In this document: in pieces, positions 57,890 through 64,000 of the stretch
Position numbering within the stretch: position 1 is the stretch's first letter
Layout: every line of letters starts with the position of its first letter
DNA from: Sipunculus nudus
Taxonomy: Eukaryota; Annelida; Sipuncula; Golfingiida; Sipunculidae
Direction of reading: 5' to 3'
Assembly (NCBI GenBank): GCA_026874595.1
Contig: CM049306.1
Coordinates: forward strand, 47,370,019 to 47,434,018
DNA length: 64,000 bases
Made by a program: the position numbers and the translations under genes
The notes under the pieces: model-generated
Told to the model about the DNA's origin: nothing
Seen by the model: only the letters and a program-made list of their open reading frames with translations
Database searches by the model: none

Positions 57890-58083
57890 ACCTGCCTCTT
57901 TGCAATTGAGACTCCACTGTTTTCTTTGACCATTGGATTTGGTGCCAGTTAAAAGCAGGTGAGTCAGCAGTCAGAACAAACAAATGAAGTGGCTGTGTTT
58001 TTGTCTGGGAAACAACAGAAGAAACAAAGAGGAAAAAGACACCACATTCCCTCCACTGGACTCCTTGCCAGGTGAAATTCCTT
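57890..58083 (+). other. Possible untranslated 5' exon ending in a strong donor
   Basis: A purine-rich, less AT-rich stretch (GAAACAAAGAGGAAAAAGAC, CTCCACTGGACTCCTTGCCA) ends in CTT|GTAAGTA at 58084. No long frame crosses it. It resembles a 5' UTR exon, but the upstream limit and downstream partner are unknown. Confidence 0.2.
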
Positions 58084-59724
58084 GTAAGTAAACAGTCTTA
58101 TCTTCACTTAATTGGTTGTGATGGATGGAGCTTTGCTGTGTACTTCTGTTTGTGTTGGTGAGTGTGTAGACTAGCTATTGTGGTCTTTCAGGTAATCTGG
58201 TTTACAGGTACCTTGTTTAACAGATAACAATGATTAATAGGCTTACCTAAGGATTTTCAGGTATTAATGTATGTATGTAAGTACATTTATATTTCAAGGT
58301 ATTAGAAAATAATTGGCTTGGTAAATATAATTTTGAGGTAATGAAGAATAGTTGGGTTGGTGTAGATTAATAGTTGGGATGGGTTTATTAGGGTTTTAGT
58401 GTGCTCCAGGTAACACATAATGACCGGCTTAATTTGGATGAAGTGGTCCAGGAAGCCATTTCTTAGAGAAAGTGGGAGCAATATGTGCCTTGGGTGGTTT
58501 ATAGAGGTTTTCCTTGGCTATTTCCAAGCTCATGTTATTTCACGTTAGATTGTTCTGATGGTAAACTGTTCACACCTGTCTAGGAGATGTGCCATTTTCC
58601 TCACACCACTAACATCTTTTTCTGTATTTTAAAAATATATGCTTTATTACATTTTTCACTTAATTACTAATCAAGTTGAAATTTGTTTTACGTTGTGTAC
58701 ATGGTCCTGCTTATATGACTGAAAGTCATTTGGTAAAGCTAATCTGAATCACATAAACGATAATATATTCCTTATAAGCGCAGTAGAAAAAAGATATTTT
58801 AATATTTTTTTTTTAAATTTAGTGTAAAGAGTTTCACATATTTTTATTCAAACTACATTAAAAGGTAAATTATGTATGGTTCTATAAAAAGAAAAACATT
58901 ACATTGAATGACATGTGAAATGCATTGTATTAAAAAAAATTGTACTGGTCACCAAATGCTTACACATTTATTGTCTTTTATATCTGCAAGCATTTGGAAA
59001 CCAGTGTATTACTCAAGTATTCAAACTTTACAGAAAAAACATGGTATACATGGATTCTTTGAACTGAATGAATTGATTCTTCAATAAGGAATAAATAAGT
59101 AAAAAATAATCATGTCTGATCTGTGTACAGTGTCCCCAGATAACAGTATGCTTGGATATCCCTTGATGGTATATTAAAAGTAGAGTTATATTAATAATCA
59201 GGCCTGAAACTTTGTGTTAAAATTGCCATTGCATGATTCCATGTTTGCAGGAGCTGATTAACAGCATCCTAGCATTTGAATATAAAAAGTGATATGGTCC
59301 AGTTAGGTCCTTTCAGACTTTTCTTTTCATTTATGCTGTGAAATTATTTCTGACAAGATAATAAAAAATGATTTTATATGACATATTTAACATATTTAAA
59401 ATTAAGATGAGCCTACAGCTTCAGTGAGTGCTTAATGCAAAAAGATGGGGTTTTTTAGCTAGCTTATTTTACAGTGTATATTTTCTATATTCCATATCAG
59501 AATAAACTGATACTATTGATCACATATGTATTGAATAGGCTTTGTAAGTGTCTTGTGAGTCAGTGTTTGGTGTAAATATGAATAGTCATTTATAGTCAAC
59601 TTCTGGTTTAGATATGATAGTTTAGTTAAAGGCAGGATTGTTTACATTTAGTGTGCATATATGATTGACTTTTGTTTATATAGTTGAAATTACACAAGTT
59701 ACAGTTCATGTTTATATTCCATGT
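58084..59724. other. No gene recognised
   Basis: AT-rich sequence; no convincing frames or matched repeats. Confidence 0.5.
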
Positions 59725-60420
59725 AGAGACTGGAAATATACATCCCAAGGAATACATGCCTCCGCCATAATGGTGGTCCCTATTGTGAGATGCTCCATAA
59801 TTGGGATGTGCATCCACTCACCTCAGAATAAGAGCACACCTTTCAAAAATGCTCTGCGAACATACTGGACACCATCACCCAAAGGTGCTGGGTGCTCGAC
59901 AGTGACATGAACAGGCATTCTCCTCATGCAAGATCTCATCTATGAAGGAGATAGATCTCTGCCAATCAATGTGCACAAAGCACTATATTCAGTCAAACAC
60001 AAGCTATATCACCTGGCAATTGAATATTACAGTAATCAAGGCATTGGAGCAAATATAGAACATATATAGACAACATTCATTTCAGGTATAATGGTTAACA
60101 GAATAGAGGAGGTTCATGAACACAGGTGGCTAATGGCCACACTGCATTGCACATGGGTGAAACCTGTTTGCATTCACTTATATTTGGATCCATATTCCAA
60201 AGTTCATTCATGCATAAGTGACCTTACATTTGTGAATATTCCTTGATGCTCCTGAATCCTAAAGCTGGATGTCCACCAAAATCTAATAATTTCTGCCTTT
60301 GACCTTTCCCATAGTCCTCAACATTTTATGAGATTCTTTTCATGAGTTAATGTTGTGAACAAACACACACAAACACGAATGGGAATGAATGCAGAATGAA
60401 TGAATGAGTTCCAGCTTTAA
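59725..60420. repeat. Dispersed repeat shared with 32050-32560
   Basis: 'CCCAAGGAATACATGCCTCC', 'CCTGTTTGCATTCACTTATA', 'TTCATTCATGCATAAGTGAC', 'CATTTGTGAATATTCCT' and 'GAACAAACACACACAAACAC' match the copies near 32.1-32.5 kb in the same order. It ends near a GAATGAATGAATGAG tract. Confidence 0.65.
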
Positions 60421-63400
60421 AGCTTGTTCACACAACAAAGATCTGTCCTGATGTGCTGCCCTGTGAGATGGTCAAGAATTTCCAGATGTCTCTCTGATCA
60501 TCTTTTGTTTCCTAATGTCATCTTGATTTTACCCCCACCCCATGTGTCCTGGTGTTACCCCAGTGTTTATCTAATGCCACATCCGGGATGACACTGGTGG
60601 TGTATGAGCACTGTCTTGATGTTATTATTCACCGTTATTCAAGTTAATCATATTTGCCCAGCCTTGATCAGCTGATGCTGTCCTCATGGTCTGAGGAAAT
60701 AGCTAGCACCAGATGTTTCATTCTCACTGGATGGAAACCAGACTCTATACCAGAAGTAAAAAGTCCAGCAGGTACACCAGCCAGCCTGTTACATCATGTT
60801 CTCCAGTGGAGCATACAGATATGTGTGCTTCCTATAATTTCTCACAACATCAGGGTTAGAAATAAACTTAAGTTATATATAGGTGCCCCCATGTGTTCCC
60901 CAGTACTGTAGGTTCATTTATAATTCTGCTTTTGACCAGTAATTACTTTTGATTAGTATTCCTATCCATACTTCCATCACTCCATGTAAAATTTATACAT
61001 TAAATAAATTGTCAGGACTCTTCATTTTGTAGTATGTCAATAAAAGTATTTTTTACACCTGTAAATTATTGGTACATCTGTTACACATATTTCACAGAAG
61101 TGATTGAAAAGCATTTAGGATTGTGTCTTTGTCATCTCTAAATGAGGAATTTCAGCTCTTTAAGGTAGTAAGTTGCTAAAATTAAATGTAATATATTATA
61201 GTCTGTAACAGTAGACTATAATTTGACAAGAAAATAAAAGAGCAGTACTGCTAGATTTTAAGTGACTCACAAAGTTAAATTTATCGCTGAATATAATATC
61301 ATTATGTACATATATACTGCAAATACACATGTTGTATACGTTAGTATATTTTTCATGGGTTCCTGTCACTCAGTTTTAATATTTAAGTATAATAAGTTTC
61401 TGTTTGCTCAACAGTAATATCAATTTGCTTCTCATTATTTGTGTTCTAGAACATTAATCTTTATTAAAATGTAACTGACTGTGGTGGCACTCAACTGGTG
61501 TCTTTCAACTCTTTTGTGGTCACACCACAGAAATACCTTGAGTTTGGTGTTCAGGTGTTGGGAATGAGGCAAAGCATGTCCTACAGAAGGGCCATTTTCT
61601 ACCATTTTCACATAAATCCTTAGAAATTTAACATTACTCTGTAGAGGGATAATTGCAGTGCCATCTATAAGAAACTATGTCATTAAATCCAGCTTGGCCC
61701 ATTGCAACCCTGGCAGGGTTCTAACCTATGGAAAACCCATCCTGGATGAATTCATATGGACCTGCTGTGTCCTCCCACCCCCTCAGTCGCATCCAGAACC
61801 ACCCCCCCCCCCCCCATATTCTCCTGGAATTTAACTTATAATGATATAGTTTTCTAAAACACAATCATGGAATTCCTGTGACTGGTATCCGCAGATTTAG
61901 GACCGATTTCTACATTTCTTAGGTTTGATCTAGCATATAATTGTTTTTATTCATCTCGTACAATTGATATTTCTTATTAAAATTAAAACAATACTATGAT
62001 GTGTGGAATTAGTGTTAGGTGTTTAATATATATATATATACATGCATCGATTGCCTGTGCAAAATATTTTGACCCCATCCCCATCAATCCTTGCTGTGCC
62101 CCTGACCTGCCCTAATGAAAGAATATGTAATATGCTAGTCTTGTAAAAAATACAGAAGTGGAGTTACTGCTCACAGAAGTATTTACAACCCTGCAGTTTG
62201 GTATCTATTTGTACTTCGGCATTTCTTGTCATGTGTACCTCCTGTAACCTGTCAAGACAGGTACAAGTGCTGTAAAAACTAAACCAGCAATATAAGCTGG
62301 AAGTTTTTTAAAAAATAGAGAAACAGAGTTTGCAACTGCTGCACCTTAGAATATATATGTTACAGGAAATAAATTATGAAAAAGTGTTGTTCTGCACTCC
62401 TTACTTTCATTTTTCAATGAGGTCTTTTTTCTATCTTGTTAGCAAGCTGAATTTTATCTTCTTATGCTGTCTCAGTTATTCTGTAGCTCACATACTTTAC
62501 ATATTAGTCTAGGGTTCTAATTGTTACTGTCAGCACCACAAACATTTGGTTTGGTATTTATGCACATTTAATTAAGACCCTGTTTCATTCTCCATCGCTA
62601 CACCTTGTTTCCACCAGTCAAGTATAAAACATACATTAAAAAAGTAGTAACTGTAAAAATTAGTGGCAATATGTAGTAATATTTTTATTATAAAAGGTTT
62701 AATATAGTAAATTGCTAATTTAAAGTTAATATGGAAGTTGTAGTAATCTTAGGTGAAAAAAAAGATGAATGTAATTTTGACTTATATTCTCTTCCAGTCA
62801 TGTTGCTGGGCTTGAAGAAAATCAGCCATCAAATTGAATACTGATAAAATATGGCCATCTAACTTGATGTCCATTGATAAAATGTGTACAAAGTGAAAGA
62901 ATGATTAACATTGTATACACATTATTGTTCAGATGTACAGCCTTGAAATTTTATATTTTAATGAATTTATTAATTATTATATTTGTGAAAACGTGTTGTC
63001 CCAAATTTTGATAATCAGGTCAGCTTCTATTAAGCTGCAAAATAATTGGATCCATTTATTTTCAACTAAGCTGACTGAATGTCAACTAAGGTCTAGAGAT
63101 GATCCCTTTTTCTGTTGTCTGTACAAGTGTCCATACTTAGCCTTGGTCACAACAGGAAGCATAAGTTTTGGGATGGTACATCCCCTGCAAATTTTTGGTA
63201 CAATGGACGTCTTAGAGGTAAAGGAGTGCCTTGGTTACAACCAGATGTACTGGCTCCTATCCATGGCCTGTTTGCATCCAAATTTTGTGCAGAACCTTAC
63301 CTGCCATGCAAGTCCTTCTTATGAAAATTCAAGGTCGCAGACAGCCCATATAAGCATATACAAAGGATGTTGGACATGCCGGCCCAGTCTTGGCAGGCAA

Positions 63401-63434
63401 GTGGCACTTGCTCCATTATTTCTTTACCATTTTT
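60421..63434. other. No gene recognised
   Basis: AT-rich, with a C-run at 61801-61814. A 193-codon frame at 62933-63514 runs into the following element, overlaps another open frame and has no motif, so it is not called. Confidence 0.5.
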
Positions 63435-64000
63435 ATGCCCCCGCCACCAAGTGGCCGGGGCATATAGTTTTACCCATGTCCGTCATTCCGTCCTTCCGTC
63501 ATTTCGAAATCTAACAGTTGTACAGACTTTTTTTTGCAATGCCTGCAGATATTGGCCTGATTTTTGGTGTGTGGGCAGATAATGACCTGTTACAGATCGA
63601 GTTCGGTTTCGTCCCAGTTGACCTACTTTTGACTGTTTTTCGGCTCCTAAACTTAGAAAATTTCATGAAAAATAGACATTTTCATGACAAATTCACATGT
63701 ACGGACTTTTTTTTGCAATGCCTGCAGATATTGGCCTGATTTTTGGTGTGTGGGCAGATAATGAGCAGTTACAGGTCAAGTTTTCCTTTCTTCCCAGTTG
63801 ACCTACTTTTGACCGTTTTACGGCTCCTAAACTTAGAAAATTTCATGAAAAATAGAAATTTTCATGACAAATACACATGTATGGACTTTTTTTCACAATG
63901 CCTGCAGATATTGGCCTGATTTTTGGTGTGTGGGCAGATATTGACCATTTACAGATCGAATTTGCGTTTCGTCCCCGTTGACCTATTTTTGATTGTTTTA
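63435..64000. mobile_element. ATGCCCC-family hairpin element, cut by the window end
   Basis: After TTTT, the 5' hairpin ATGCCCCCGCCACCAAGTGG then CCGGGGCAT, leader CCGTCATTCCGTCCTTCCG, and three roughly 180-bp units ('CAATGCCTGCAGATATTGGC', 'GTTGACCTACTTTTGAC', 'TTTCATGAAAAATAG') near 63519, 63700 and 63880. Same family as 14046-15837; the 3' end lies outside. Confidence 0.8.

Noticed and set aside
62933-63514. 193-codon open frame near the right end
   Set aside because: AT-rich first part, overlapping open frame at 63115, and its 3' end runs into the ATGCCCC-family element; no motif.

Overview
This is eukaryotic nuclear DNA: AT-rich, with short exons separated by kilobase introns, canonical GT-AG splice sites, microsatellites and dense old transposable elements. 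The repeat families look like those I know from bivalve molluscs: starts such as TTTTTAGCTCAGCTGAC and TTTATGCCCC, 'GTCCGTCCGTC' leaders, and ends CTAGTT or CTTGTT. My best guess is a bivalve or another lophotrochozoan. No rRNA, tRNA, CRISPR or prokaryotic operon was seen.

Only two protein-coding genes are well supported. (1) On the + strand, nine exons between 3523 and 25011 join with perfectly matching phases into the 364-residue C-terminal part of a larger protein. It is charged and disordered, and ends in a small conserved domain resembling the tail of Nek1/Nek4-type NIMA-related kinases. The kinase domain should lie upstream of the window. (2) On the - strand, 35398-36807 is one uninterrupted coding exon for a type II membrane beta-1,3-galactosyltransferase-like enzyme (GT31), with a clear 3' splice site just 5' of its ATG. 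A few possible small exons (43.4-49.8 kb, 58.0 kb) are listed at low confidence.

Layout: 1-3.5 kb no recognised gene, with a CRE/E-box cluster; 3.5-25.0 kb kinase-tail gene, its introns loaded with transposons; 25.0-35.0 kb presumed 3' UTR and intergenic repeats; 35.4-36.8 kb galactosyltransferase; 37-43 kb foldback and pogo-like elements and microsatellites; 43.4-44 kb possible first exons; 45.1-48.0 kb a complete 2.9-kb hairpin-ended element; 48-64 kb mostly repeats and unassigned DNA.

Two things stand out. First, exon 4261-4342 ends in a 48-bp (16-codon) tandem repeat in which each unit carries its own GTAAGT donor in the same phase. This makes a ladder of in-frame alternative 5' splice sites, and it was later split by a TA-flanked transposon. 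Second, at least seven differently sequenced repeat families share one plan: 5' subterminal inverted repeat, pyrimidine-rich leader, internal tandem repeats, 3' copy of the inverted repeat, hairpin, then CTAG or CTTG next to oligo-T. A nested insertion fixes the ends of one of them. This resembles non-autonomous Helentron/HINE rolling-circle elements. Several carry arrays of AGGTCA half-sites or the palindrome GGTGGCGCCACC, so they may spread regulatory sites.
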